Source: Oxytricha trifallax (taxonomy: Eukaryota > Ciliophora > Spirotrichea > Sporadotrichida > Oxytrichidae). Taken from it: a DNA stretch of 64,000 nt. The position numbers were made by a program, and so were the translations under genes. Location of the stretch: NCBI GenBank assembly GCA_000711775.1, contig ARYC01000708.1, positions 62,001 to 126,000 of the forward strand, read 5' to 3'. Under the pieces are notes generated by a model. That model was not told where the DNA came from, ran no database searches, and worked only from the letters and a program-made list of their open reading frames with translations. Shown one piece after another: positions 24,337 to 37,599 of the stretch. The first letter of the stretch is position 1, and the number at the start of each line of letters is the position of its first letter.

Positions 24337-24406
24337 ATAGTTATAATGATTTAAATAAATTCAATTGATATTTATTATTAAAAAAATATAAAAACTACAT
24401 TTAATT

Positions 24407-26349
24407 ATGAGAAAGACTAAATATCTCAGTTAAAAAAAGAATCTCCTCCACTACCAATATTATGCTTATATTTTATTAATATTACACAGACAATTAAGAG
24501 TTGAATCTTCCCAGCATAAAATCAGCTTCATTAGACAACACTCAAAGACTTCAAGAATTAAATAATAGATACTATGACTCCTCTAAGATTTAAAATTAGG
24601 ATGATAAAATTGAAATAAATTTAATGCAAATATCATCAAAATTACTCCAAATTAAAAAAACAAACAAGTATTGATGATATATAATTTATATATCTTATTA
24701 AATAATTTTTTGAAATTATTTTATAATAGTTCTAAAAGCAAAGTATATACTAAAATTAAAATCCATAAACATCCATGAACTCACGTTAACAATCGAAGGT
24801 TAATTTATTGTAACAAACCTCCTCATATCCCCTCACCCACCTGTCTTAATAAACTTATAAAGTAAATTAGATACTTGGCAATGATGACATTAAAATAAAA
24901 AACTTATAGAATAAAAGTAGAAATGAGAATAATTTCGATAGTGATCATGAAATTCAGATTGAGCATGGCATAGATCTGGGAAGTTAAAACTAATCTATGA
25001 AATTACTGATATCTATGAAGAAATCTGCACTTAACCAATTCACTAATCAATCAAACACTGAATGTAATAGAAGTACTATTTAATTGTTATAATACTTTTT
25101 TTTTAAATATCATTAAAAATATGAATAAAGTTAGACAAGTCACACTCCATATTAAGATATTTCTAGATAAGAGTCTCCAGTAAACTAAAAACAAAACAAA
25201 TTCCCAGAATCTAGCAATAAAAATGAAAAACGAATAGTTTTAAGAAAATTCCTTCATCTTAACGAGGTAGTAAATGAAAATCAATAATTACCATTACAAA
25301 ATACTTAATATTACTTTAAAAGCTCAAATTAATACAATCAAAATATAAATAGCTCTTAAAGTAATAAAATGATTGATATATTTGATTAATCATGGAAAAA
25401 GAATAAAGAAAGTTATATATTTGGCAGCAATAAGAAAAGCACCTAAGTTTAGTCTCCGCAATTATTGATGCAAGATGAGACAAATTAAAATGCTTAAAAT
25501 CCTAGAATGACAGTATCTCATAAAAAGTCAAATTCTATCACAGAATTAAACCAAAATTAAAAGACTAAGATTTTTAACTTGCAAAAGTTTTAGCCATAAT
25601 TCATTTACACATAAGAAGGCAATAATTAAAATAGTACTTATCAATCAGATACTCTGAAACAATAATTAAGAAGCATTTTATCGACTAAAGCATCTCTTGA
25701 TCATTTTTAAAAAATAAGTATTTTAAAAGTACACGATGCAGAAGAAAATAGTTTGACTAATAAAAACTTTTACTAAGCAAATACTTCATTGAGACAAGTA
25801 AATCATATAATGAAGAGGAAAAATATGCTCATTGCATAGAGTAAAATTTAGAATAAAATTAAAAACCAAAAAATCAAAAATATTCTAGATATGCTCCTTA
25901 AGAATCAAAGAATGCAATAATAACACTAGGATTTTGAGGGATTATCTAACATAGATTAAAACTAAATAAATTAAGCTTATTAAATGTCATATTAACAAAC
26001 ACTTAAAAAATAAGAAAATTAGACATTTGATAATAAAATAACATATAAATCACCACTTATTAAACTTAATAAAGATTATTCATAATAAAAACCTTTAAAA
26101 AGAGATGTAGAAAGTTAATTTGAAAATGTTTAATCAGAGATTAGCTCAAAGTAAAATCAAAGTTATTTGGCAAGCCCAAGTAGGGCTAGTATTTAGGACA
26201 GTATAAATAGCAGGACACAGTAATAGTAAAAGCAATTCAAGATTCAGGAAAGTTCATAGATCAAGAATAAACTAATACATAAGCTTTATATCTTTTAAAA
26301 CTATATTATCTTTAAATCGTAAATCAATATCTTGGTATATTTATTTTGA
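24407..26349 (+). CDS. Gln/Asn/Lys-rich low-complexity protein
   Basis: The main exon runs from ATG 24775 to TGA 26347-26349 as 525 uninterrupted codons under TAR=Gln, though the standard code shows only fragments. Composition is dominated by Gln, Asn, Lys and Ser, with a basic helical patch (RQVNHIMKRKNMLIAQSKIQ). An upstream region (ATG 24407, MRKTKYL, then after a putative intron LNLPSIKSASLDNTQRLQEL) looks coding and may be 5' exons, but the join to the main exon is not solved. No known domain is seen. High AT content and biased codons raise some risk that part is not translated, but 525 codons without TGA in such sequence is notable. Confidence 0.5.
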
Positions 26350-26711
26350 GCTTTTGGTAGTTCATGATAAAAATAAAGATTAAGAAACATCCTTAAACTA
26401 TAGACCTACTAATTAATTTAAAAGTAAGAGATATAGTATAAAGTGAGTATGTGCATATAACAATTGTGATTATTATTTTTTCTAACACATATTTTATTAA
26501 GTTACATGCGTTTTTATGTCAATATAGAAAATAGTAATAATAATACAATGAATTACACTAACATAAATATTGATAAGATTTTGAAACATGCTATTTCTTT
26601 AGAACTTCTTTTTCGTTTCAAATTTTGATTATATATTTTTCACACATTATTAGCTAATTAAATTTATTCTTAACACAAAATTAATTGATTTGTATATTTA
26701 TATATTTGTGA
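26350..26711. other. Convergent intergenic AT-rich spacer
   Basis: About 360 bp between two convergent TGA stops. No protein-like frame on either strand and no obvious hairpin or RNA gene. Confidence 0.5.
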
Positions 26712-29700
26712 TCAAACAATAGTCGCTCTTTTCATTGAGGAGACTTCGATACTTCTTGCAACTCTAAGCTGCCCACGGTTCTTAGTGTTGCTACCTCGAA
26801 TAGAACCCATCTATGAGTTCATCGATACTTATGAATTTTAGTATGCATCTTGTGGTATGTTATTGTTATAAGGATGAGGTGGAGAATTTTCAATTGCTTA
26901 ATTTCTATTTAATCTGTTTATAGGGGATCTATTCGAGGGCAAATTGCTAACTCCATTAACCTGATTTATTGAATCTACTTTTGACTTACTCACTTGATTT
27001 GCAAACTCTTAGTAAAACTAAAAATATCGCAAAGGAAATAATTATAAATTTTAACATGGTTTATTTAGAGACACCGACATTAATTTATGGCATATAGTTA
27101 GCTTGAGGTTACTATTATGAAGCTCTAAATGAAACTTGTGGCATTATTTGTTATTACTATTGTTGCATAAAAGGCTGCTAATCAGAGTAGAATGTCGGTT
27201 ACATGGGATTCATATTTCGATTGAAGTTCATTGTGTAAGAACCATACCCAAATTAATCCATTGGTTATCTTATAATGCCAAGTGGGCCACCTCCTCCAGC
27301 TCCAAACGTCCCCATGTAACCAGATGTTTATCCAAAAGGTTAGTGTGAATAAAATGATGAAGCTGCGACATTGTTATAGTTTTAATAAGCCATAGGCGTG
27401 AAACCTCCTCCTTAATTCATTGAAAAGTTATTCAAATCATTTCCTTGATTCATGTAAATCTGATCAGCGAAACCATTCATCCTACTTCCTTATCCTATAA
27501 TATGAATTTAAATAAAGGAAAAGCATTTCCCTACCTATTTAATGAGAATTGCGAAAGAAATCCCCTCTTCTTGAGGATGAACTCATCATTGATTGTAAGT
27601 CTCCTTGTCCAGGAGAACTAATCTATGTCGTAATTGTGCTGCCTACACGCATCAATGGACTACTAACTTTTTCATAAGTATTATCAATAGTGTTCAACAC
27701 TTGATTTCCACCAACTTTATTCGGACTCATTTCAAGATTTCTTTGCATCCGTTCTTTGCTTAAAAATTATTATGAAAATGATGAAAATTACTTGTTAAGT
27801 TCCCACTTTAAGCTTGATCATATCGACCATTGTGCTATGCTTATTAATCTATTTTCCTGAAATAGCTTGCATTCGACATGTTCTAAGATCCAACATCATT
27901 TGATTGCATGGAAACTAACTGATTTTAGCTGTATGAATGATCAAGAGTTTCACTACGTTTCAAGATAGGTTGATTTACGCCACTTCCCCCAATCATTAAT
28001 AAATCAATTGATTTACCCTTTATAAAAACTAAGATATTGATTAATCCCTCCTTTGGCTATAGGCTTTAAGGTACTTTACACAACTCCTATGTGTCCCTCT
28101 TTATTCATTAGTGTAGTCTTGCCTTTAAATCGATCCTGAAACTCAGACTTCTAATTTGGCTTATGATTTATGACTTAACTCACTCCTCTGAACTCATTTT
28201 GCTTTTTTGCTATTATATTAGTTGATATCGTAGATGTAGGCCCATCTTTCATTTTATTTACTTTTTGTTTTATCGCAACTTAATTATAATTTATCTATGA
28301 ATTCTATAATACTGATTCCACTCTTTGCTAATCAGAAAATTACAATTTATAATGGATATGTGATTTACATGAATAAGTTATAGTCTTGATATTTAAGCTG
28401 AATCTTTTTCAAAACTGAGAATGAAATAGGATCAATGAAAACTATGCTACCATCAACACATGAAGTATTCACGACTAAAATTTATTAATTGTGGTCAGAT
28501 AGACTGAGAAATCTTGGTTTAGCATTATTGAAAGTATTTTTGTAGTATAGTGAGATAAAATCTTTATTGCCTTCATTTGTGCATACGGCAAGTCTTTTCT
28601 GAGGGAGACTTACGTTTTACTCAATATTCCAAATTTCTAGAATCCAGTTTTAATTCAAAGTGTAAATTCTTCCACTTGTTTGATCACAAACCATATCAAT
28701 AATGTCGTAGTGCTTAAGTGGTGGTCTAGTGCCTAGATTGACTTGTTAAAGTGTTTTATTTGTTGGAATATCATATTGATTTAGTTGATTCTCAGAGTCA
28801 AGGTACATTATTTAACCAAGTTCATTGAGTGTCTATAATGTCTTTGGTTATACCCCCATTACATTGTATTGGAACTCTTAAATCAAGGGATATACGAACT
28901 TAGTAACTGGTCTTGTTTCAAATTTCTTTTAAATCTCTCTGCCAAGAATCAAAGACTCCCCATAGCATTGAGCCTTATCAATCAAATCATTCAAGAAATC
29001 GTTCTTAATATAATCAGTAATCTCTTGTCTTACTTAGAGTTGCTTCTCTGAAAGCTTTTCTTTATTGGGCTTCACTACTTATCCCATTCTAGCTTCTAAA
29101 GTCTCAGTCTTCTTTCTTTTGGCTTTGTTTTAAGCTATCATGAGCTTTTTCTTCTTTTCGAGTTCTTCTTTTTTCTGTTGAGGAGTTATCTTCTTTGTTG
29201 GTGATTTCCCTCTATAAAAAAATAGTGGAAAAAATAATTATCTATTACTATAATTAATTTTAATATAAAAAATAATGAATTGTTAAAACAACTCTCATAT
29301 AAGATAAACAATTATAATTAATAAAAACTAGATAAATTATCAATCAGAATAACCAAGTAATACAAAATTTAATTACTAACTTAAAACATTGGTACAATAG
29401 TATCTATAAATAACAATTTAAAAATCTGAATTTTATTTTGAGAAATTTAAATTTAGTATATTAAATTATTAAACCAATATAAAATTAAATTACCAATATG
29501 TATATATAACCATTTCCTTTTAATTTAACAATATTGCTATAGTTATACCCTTAACTTCCTCCTCATCTTTGAATTAAACACCCTTAGCAACTCTTCCAAA
29601 CTATGCACCAACTTTCTTGAGATCATTCATTTGCATCTTAACAAACATCTTCCTCTGTTGGTATCCTCTCCATGTAGCTTGCACTTTAGTGACTAGTTTC

Positions 29701-30128
29701 TCTAGTTACATGAAATCAGATGATATGACTTTCTTTGTTTTGGTTACTTCAAGCAGCTCTCTGTATTTAATAAATTCATTCCCTTCGTGATCTTTGAGGG
29801 TCAAAGCTTTTTTTCGCATGTCTTGCAAGTCAAACTCCATAAGTGGCATATCGTAATCAATCATAATTGTTTGGAAGTTTGAAATTGGTAGCTCACCCTG
29901 ACAACCATAAGGAATGTCTGCTTACTAGAATTCTTCAGAAAGAACACTAAGCATACGATCACCTCCTTTCTTGATTTTGTTTTTAAGTCGATCAATTATA
30001 GTTGATTGGGGCTGTTGAGATAGTATGATCTATGCAAAATCATTTTAAGGAATTCTACCAAGAGATTGTTTGTCAAAGATACCAAAAAGAGCTCTGATTT
30101 TTCCCTCTTCAACATTTAGCTTACTCAT
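26712..30128 (-). CDS. EF-hand/IQ-motif protein with beta-propeller-like region and Gln/Pro-rich tail
   Basis: First in-frame ATG is 30128 (MSKLNVEEGKIRALFGIFDK), but the frame stays protein-like upstream (SIYETHVHQFDKD), so the true start may lie elsewhere. Order of features: an EF-hand-like region; an IQ motif VQATWRGYQQRKMFVKMQ (about 29.7 kb); a Lys-rich linker (SPTKKITPQQKKEELEKKKK) after a large AT-rich insert at about 29.5-29.22 kb; repeated beta-strand segments such as GRIYTLNQNWILEIWNIE and LSLSDHNQQILVVNTSC that resemble WD40 blades; and a tail rich in Gln, Asn, Gly and Pro ending at TGA 26712-26714. The IQ motif predicts calmodulin binding. Several introns are visible (for example near 28.34, 27.77 and 27.5 kb). 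The insert at 29.22-29.5 kb may be an IES. Confidence 0.6.
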
Positions 30129-30247
30129 ATCTTTGTCAAATTAATGTACATGAGTTTCATAAATACTTTTGAACTCTAAGAATCAATAAAAATAAACTAT
30201 AGAAAGACACAAAAAATATATTGTAGGAGAACTTGATATTGCAAAAA

Positions 30248-33200
30248 ATGACAAATTTGTTAAGGACTCTGGTTTATGAGATGCATTCATACAGCACACC
30301 CATGTCTCCTTTCGTCAAGGAAGTGATTGAATACATTGTAAAATTCTATGCTGGAGAAGAATATGAACTAGGCTCCGATTATGTACTTAGAAAGACATCT
30401 GGAATGGATAGTACACTTAAGGATTACCTTAGAGGAAGATCTTTCTTTAGAAGAGAAAATGAACTTAGTGAAAGTTTCAAGTCCGATATTCCAAAAATGT
30501 AAACATATTGATTTAACATTATAAATCTCTATTGCTAGCAAATAATAACTCAGATAAACAGTGGCATTTAGAATAAAAGAATAAGACTTTCTTAGACAAA
30601 TCAAATCACTGGAATACTGATCTTCACAGAGAAGCACTAAGAATTTACAAGGATGCGATTACAGAATCAGGTATGGGTCAAAGCTGCTACCCAGTTATCA
30701 ATGATTATATCACAAATATTACAAATTCATTTGAGCCAAGTAAGGTGTTCTCTAACTAAATGAACCAAGTCTGCTTGAGTTTCCTTATTCCTATGAACAG
30801 GACTGCCTTATATTACAATGAATTAATTCCTCTTACTGAATGTTTAGCTAGACTTTATAGCCCAGAGCTAGAAAAGGCTGGCAAAAGATGTGCACTAGCT
30901 GTAATAAGATCAGTGTTCTAAACAGGTAGTAGCGATAAGATAAAAGCCTGCCTTGATATGAGGGTACCAAAACACATCATTCATTTCTTACAAGATAGCG
31001 ATAGCGAAGTCAGGCATGAATGTCTACTTATCTTCTTTGAAATTTCTAAAGGCTTACAAGATGATGATTTTGAGATATTAGGCAAGAGCGCAGCTAATCT
31101 TAAGCAAGAATTATCAAAGAGAGCTCATAGAAGAACGGCTTTTGATTCTCATAAGACTTTAAGTTTAGTTTCATAATAAGAAGATATCATTAAAAAGAAC
31201 ATGGGAAGTGCTGAAGATGATGGAAGTAAGGGAGGCTCTAAGAAAAAGAGAGGCTAAAGTCAATAATCCTAAGCTGATATAATGTCTAACTACATCAAAA
31301 GGACTACTGCACTTATTTTTAAATCATTATATTTATTTATTGAGAAGAATGACAATGAAAAGTACATTAATTTTGCATTAGATTTACCCAATCTGAACTT
31401 CCTTTCAAACAAGAGATTCCTAAAAGAAATGGCTATATGTTTCGAGTCTCCAGTGTTCATAGCCCCACTTATAAGACTTCTTAAGAGTCCAACAGAGTCT
31501 TATCAAAACAAAGACACTATTCTTTAGATAATTGCAAACCTTTTCTGTGGCAATGAAAAAGTTATGGTGGCTGTGAACTCTCCAGCTTGTGATACTTATA
31601 TGACTCTCTTGAGAATGCTTATGCAAAATAGTAAAATACAATCTGCTAAAATTTCTTCATCAGGTCTCTCAGCTCAAATGCGCTAACAACTAGTTTTACA
31701 AGAAAAAGTTGTGGACTTATTCAGATATATGTTCGAATAGAGAAGACCAACTATTATAAGAGATTTAAGCTGCATTGGAGCTTCTTCAACTCTACTTAAG
31801 GAACAAGGACTATTTATTCCAGCTCTAATCAACTTACCAGAGATTGTTGCATTTGTTGATGAATTCAATCAAGTTGATCATCTGAAAGCAGACATGATAG
31901 TAGTGGATGATTTCTTATCAATGTTAAAAGATTTAAGATGCTGGATAAAACATTTCTATAATGAGAGTCAAATCTTATTATAATTTCGTTATATATTTCA
32001 TTTAATCCCTGAACTCACCAGAATCAAAGCTCTCCAAAGATGTATCAACTTAATCATTAAGGTTATTAGATTGCTCTGGGAAGATTTCCCATAATAACAT
32101 GAGAAGAGAGCTGACTACTTAATTTTGATTAAGGCTGGACTACAGCTTATAGATTGGTTGTGCGTAAGAGGCCAAGAGCATTTTATTTTCAATGAGCAAA
32201 ATGGCAAGTACAACATCGAGTTTATTATTGACAAGTGCAACTATAATGAATCTTTTGAATTAATACAGTTTTCTGATTAATTTGTATGCTTTGTCTGCAT
32301 TTAGACATCCAGCTGATCACTCTAGAGTTCCTATGGAAGAACTAGCTCACAACACAAAAACTAACAAAGAAATCTAGAAGACTAGGAAATATGATATGTT
32401 CCCATTCACAGAGATTGGAGCTTTATATTTATCATATTTTAATATACAGCCATCTTATAGAACATCTAATATCAATTAGTAAGAAAGAACTCGCCTTTCA
32501 CCAACTAACTCTTAGCTGAATCAGACTTTGGATTTGTGTTTGGTGAGCAACTTATCCTCGAATACGATTTCATTAGACACTGTATAGATAATAAAATTGA
32601 ATCTATGGTTCTGATTGACACCTATGTAAAGAAGAATGAAATATATAAACTAATTATGATAATATTTGAATTATTTAAATACGTTTGAACACATTCGAGT
32701 ATCTATTATGCAGCTCAGAACACACTTTGAAGCACTAATTTATAAAGTCTAACTTCATTGATAAACTATTTGCTGAATTTATTCATGATTTAGATATCCC
32801 AAATATTTATTATTTCTAATCTCTGGTATATATTCATTATTTTATTTTGGCTTTAAAAAAAGCTAAATTTAAATAAAAACACAAATTTGCGAAATTATAA
32901 CATATTATTTTAAGATTTATTTTTCATAATTCTTTGATATGAATAATAATATATTGTATAAAATTAAAGAGTTTATATTTCAGAGAATTTAACATACAAT
33001 TCTCTAAGATAGATTTGGAGTTCTTAGCCTTCAGAAAGACTTTCCCAATTAGACTAGAAGGTATTTCAATAATCAACACTGCTCTTTTGCAGAAACAGAG
33101 AGCCCCTGGAGTATTCACTGAAGTAATCATGTATGCTAGAAGACATTTCTTGATAAGAAATGAAGTTACACTTCTCAGACAGGGAAGAATCAGTACAGAA

Positions 33201-33400
33201 GAGTCAATTTTATCATTAATTTTTACTTAAAGTCAACTGCTTTGCTACTGTTTAGCATCATATTAGAAAGCAACGAGGAAGACCTCATATATGCCATGAT
33301 GCAGGAAGGAGCGCACAAAATAATTAAGGATATGCTCAAGGAATACCCTAGCTTAAATAAGAAATTCCCTATCCTCGCCTCATTCACTAATAAGTTCTGA
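30248..33400 (+). CDS. Armadillo/HEAT-like helical repeat protein
   Basis: ATG at 30248 (MTNLLRTLVYEMHSYSTP); the frame is also open upstream to an AG at about 30226. The long product is all-helical with repeated leucine-rich helices, for example KACLDMRVPKHIIHFLQDSD, then SEVRHECLLIFFEISKGLQD, and FLKEMAICFESPVFIAPLIR, as in armadillo or HEAT arrays. Short introns of about 29 and 37 bp near 32289-32317 and 32481-32517 join frames cleanly. Larger AT-rich inserts lie at about 32640-32690 and 32825-32982. The last exon ends with KKFPILASFTNKF and TGA 33398-33400. Length is about 900 residues. Helical-repeat scaffolds of this sort are frequent in cilia. No orthologue is assigned. Confidence 0.6.
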
Positions 33401-33955
33401 CATATAATAATCAGACCTATAAAATAATTATAAATTTATAAACTCTTATATTTAAATTCAATTCCTTAATAAGTTCAATTTTCAAAATCTCTTTTTTTCA
33501 ATTATTTTGATTTATACATTATTATTATGATCATTACAAAATATAATTACAATAAATTCATTGGGGGAGGAAGTTTCCTGGGCAGTCTTATGATGAAAAA
33601 ATAATTTTAGGAAAGTTTCCTGGCAAGCAATTTTTTTTATGTTTTTGTTCTTTTAAATTTCTTTTTCGTTAGTTATTATTTTTTAACAATATACTAATTT
33701 TTTCCTTCATATATGCATTTAAGTTTGTGATTTAATGATTATCTTAATTAGATTCCTATTTATAATTTCATAACATTATTCAAAATTATATACTAATCAA
33801 CTACTTCATATTATTTTTCAAAGATTGAAAAGAGGTATAATATATCCCCTCAAAGAGTAATAAATATATAAATAAAATGTTTTATAATTTTAATTTTTAA
33901 TTTCCTGTAGATATATATTAAAAAATTTACTTGCCAGTGAACTTCCTCCCCACAT
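33401..33955. other. Intergenic stretch with short related G-rich motifs
   Basis: About 550 bp between convergent genes. Mostly AT-rich, but GGGGGAGGAAGTTTCCTGGG at about 33563 and GGAAAGTTTCCTGGCAAG at about 33612 resemble each other and the reverse complement of 33929-33950 (GGGGAGGAAGTTCACTGGCAAG region). No coding signal. Confidence 0.4.
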
Positions 33956-36240
33956 TCATTCTTTAACATTGAGATAAGATCTTTATTTGTACATCCTCCA
34001 GTTCTTTTTCTAATGATAATTATGTTTAATAAGACCATCTATTAGTATGTAGTCTTGTCTATTTCCTGTTTTTATCAATAATTCTTTGATTTTAATCCAT
34101 TCCTTTTTATCGAATTCCAATAGATAACATTCGCTTTGTGCATAAGCTGCATCTTTTATATAAATATTTAAATTAAGTTAATATTATGTAAAGTTAAGAT
34201 TGATTAATATAAATCTTTCTTTTTGCTACACCTAGGCTCGACTAGAGTTTCCTCCCCAACTGTATTTATCATGCCAAGAACACCTAAAGCCCCAAGAATA
34301 CGGTGATGCACTATAATCTTTCCAAACATAATTATGTACACAGCTTAACTAGGATCCTCCTAGCGATACAACAATTGATTGGCTCTTAGCTTAACTAGTT
34401 TACAACCTTGTATGAAATCTTTCACAGCATAGTAGCTCAACTTATTGAAAAATGGATGAAATCGCATTAGCTCAACTGAACCTACTTAAACTTGGAAGGG
34501 ATTCTTTTATTGCTTAAATGGGTCGTTAAAACACATTTTTACAAGCATGCTCCAATCATCATAGTTTTACTCTTTTAAACGTTCTAGCCCTCTGTCTATT
34601 ATTCTGTGGTAGTCCTTGATGTCTGGCAGAAAATAATCACTACGAAAAAATGATAACATTTAATCATTGTAACTTACTCTTTATTTGTTTTGTCGTCTTT
34701 CATTTCTTCAGCAGATAAGAAATATTTCTTAGCGCTTTTATTTTCCAAGACTTTTTGATATTCTGGATCTTCCTCATTCTAATCTATCCTGTGACCCTTT
34801 CTAATAATATAGAATAAACATTAGTTATTCTTCTGCTCTAAGCTCTATCAAATATCTCTTTATGAAAAAGTTCATTTCTCTCTTAAGCCTTTTTAATAGA
34901 ATATACTCCTATGTTGCTCTTGCTTCTCTAACTTTTCTATACTTTTCCTTGTTCAGTTTTATAATCTTGATATTTATGTGGTCCCATTAACTTCATAAGT
35001 TTCATTTCAGTTTTGATTTTTTTCTTTGCAATTGAACTTTCTATGGTAAAGTCATCATCAATGTTTAAATTATACTTCAGATGTGATCTGTCTAAAATAT
35101 GCATGACATTATCTGAAAACTCTTAATTTGCATTGTAAAATTTAGCTTATGGTTTCAATTTAACTTGTGACATAAAGTTTGAGGAGTCGACGTCAGCTGT
35201 TATTGAAGACACTTACTGTTCTAACTTTTATTTCCAAGAAGGAGGCTTTAAGGGGATACGTGAGATATCATTCAAGGATTTATCATAATTATTTATGCTT
35301 AACTCCACTCTAGATATACTTCTTGAATGCTTATTTGAGTTTGCAGCACTTGACTTATTTGTTAGATAGTCCAGAGAAGAAATATTTTAAAGATTTAGAG
35401 AAGTTTCAAAATTATTAAACTGCGAGTTTCTTGATAAATCTTCATTCAGATTTATATTAGGGTCTTAATAAGCCAATATTTGGTTTAGATAACTCATGCT
35501 TCCATCGCCATCTTAATTAAAGATATTCTTTCTATTTATTCTTATTGTGTTTTAGGGGAGTTTAATCATAGTCTCTTTTACAGATTAATTTTCATTGTTT
35601 TCTTAATTGAAACTAGACTTATTTTAGTTAATATCTGGCATAAATTGTGATTTCATACCCATTTTATCGTCGAGTCTTTAATTTTTATGCCTTGATACTG
35701 CTCTAGAACTTTTGTGATTAAGCAATATAGTTTTGGCATAGGGACTGTAAAACTACTTTAATTTCATGTTTACTTTATCAGTTTGTGCGTGATTAATATT
35801 TCTAAGTTTAGTTTTTGAATTAGAATTCTTTAAAATGCCCTTTGGTGATTTTGATGTCATAGAATAGTTTAAAGTATTTTATTCGTTGTATGGAGAATGC
35901 AGAGTCTTTTAAGACTAATCAAAATCATTCACTTATGATCTACAAAATATTATTAATTTAAGTTATGATTTACATATCTAAAGGTCTGCTATTGCTTTTA
36001 TTCATTTATATGGGTTTATAGTTTTAAGTGTAATTTATTGCTTCCCTAACATTATCAAGGCCGAATCCATTTAATCTAAACTTAAAAAAGTTAGAGTTAA
36101 ATAAAAGTGCTTTACATATAACTGTTTGGTTCTTCTTGAAAAGAGTTATTAATTTTAAAATCATTATGCTCTGTTTTATAGTGACTAAAATAAAAATGAA
36201 CTAAAATTGATGAATATACTTTAGAGAAAGAATCTAAGCC
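33956..36240 (-). CDS. Cyclic-nucleotide-binding-domain protein
   Basis: The minus frame opens near 36240 with Ser/Asn/Gln-rich exons. A long middle exon carries basic segments (KSPKGILKNSNSKTKLRN, KKKIKTEMKLMKLMGPHKYQ). The C-terminal part shows a cyclic-nucleotide-binding beta-barrel: LMRFHPFFNKLSYYAVKDFI, then KLVKLRANQLLYRQEDPSQA, VYIIMFGKIIV and INTVGEETL, corresponding to the helix, first strands and hairpin of the cNMP fold. After an intron come AQSECYLLEFDKKEWIKIKE and the TGA at 33956-33958. The conserved phosphate-binding cassette (FGELALL/PRAA) is not obvious, so ligand binding is uncertain. There is no kinase or channel region, so it is not a PKA catalytic subunit or CNG channel in what I can read. 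The start is approximate. Confidence 0.6.
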
Positions 36241-36435
36241 AAACTAGAATCCATTAGAGAATAATTATAGACTTTATAATTATTTGATAAAAATATAATT
36301 TATATTTTAGATTTAGAGTTTTTAATGCTAAAAATAAATAACTAGATTGGTATTTCAATCACCCCTAAGTCTATCTCTTCTATTTTATAAAATTTGATAT
36401 AAATTGGTTCATCTGTTCCTCTCTTCCTTAAATCC

Positions 36436-37563
36436 TCACTTGATTTGTATTTTGTTGATGTTCTCAATGAATTTGGACCAGCACTGTTGTTGCATCTCTG
36501 AGTTCTAGATTTCTTATCCACTAAAGGATCTCATCGCGTTGACATAGTTAGTCATTTTGTTGTGTTTGAATGCAGGAATGGCAATTTCGGACAAATAAAC
36601 AATCAAGTAGTTCTTGATGATTTCATAGTTCTAGATGTCTTTCTCTCCTTAGGAGATTCCTTACAAGATTTCTTAGGTTTGAGAGGCTTTGCCATCCTTT
36701 GACTTGAACATACCTTTGATCGTAAATTTGCCAGTGTTTAGCTTATCTACTGTTTCTTTCTTATCCTTGACTTTACTGATTGTTCTTGACTTTGAAGCTT
36801 CAATACCTTCCTTACGGGAGATTGCCTCCATTAAAGCATTTAGTTCCAAGACTTCACCTTTAACCCAGTTTCTCACAAACTTAAATGGGTTCTTAAGGGC
36901 TTAAGACTAAATATAAATAAGAATACCCTATTAAACTTACAGTTTCTGTTAGTTGTTGCTTGAAATTGAAAGTTCCGTCAACACCTCCACTAAGTAGAGT
37001 AGCTAAAAATGGTTCTTCAGGAGTCTGCTTCTTGACATTCAATTCTTCATACTTAATTAGGAAGTCAATGAAATCTTTATAGTGTTGCACTTCTTACTCT
37101 TTGATTGGGACGATCATCTTCATTTGCTTCTTAAACTTCTTTAAATGATCTATGAATTCTCTACAGTCTTTAATGAAATCGTTGATTTTTTCGTTGTATT
37201 TTTTAAGTGTGAAATCATTTGCCATCTATTTTTAAAGTTAACATAAGAATTCTTACCTCATTGACTGGAAGCACAGTTCTAAATCTTGTAAGAACATCCT
37301 CAGTTGATTGTTTGGGTAAGTTAGCTAGGGCTTTATCTAAGTCACCATTAGGTCTCAAAAAAGTTTAGAACTCAATTGATTCATATAAATATGGAAGTAC
37401 GCATATGTCTTTTATGAATCTGTCCAGAAAAACACAACGTTCTTCTACGAAATTGTTGTCTTTATTACCCTAAATATTTTTATCAGAAATCTTAATATAG
37501 ATCTTACCATCTTTTTCTTTTCTGGGATTGGTGGGATGTAAAGACCCAAGAATCTTGAGAATA
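36436..37563 (-). CDS. Sorting nexin, second germline segment (rest of PX, then BAR-like region)
   Basis: Begins inside a PX domain and has no start of its own. After pointer TATTCTCAAG (minus strand, 37563-37554) it encodes GLYIPPIPEKKKM, then a GTAAG-TTTAG intron. Next come GNKDNNFVEERCVFLDRFIK and YLYESIEFQTFLRP, the end of PX. Two further exons separated by short introns (about 37256-37225 and 36942-36908) encode long amphipathic helices (KYNEKINDFIKDCREFIDHL; NPFKFVRNWVKGEVLELNAL) typical of a SNX BAR domain. The frame ends at TGA 36436-36438. Its N-terminal half is at 46349-47564 on the opposite strand. The assembled product would bind phosphoinositides on endosomes and tubulate membrane in retromer-type sorting (family knowledge). 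Confidence 0.8.
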
Positions 37564-37599
37564 TTCGTCATATTATTTTAAGAAATATCTTTTAAAGAC

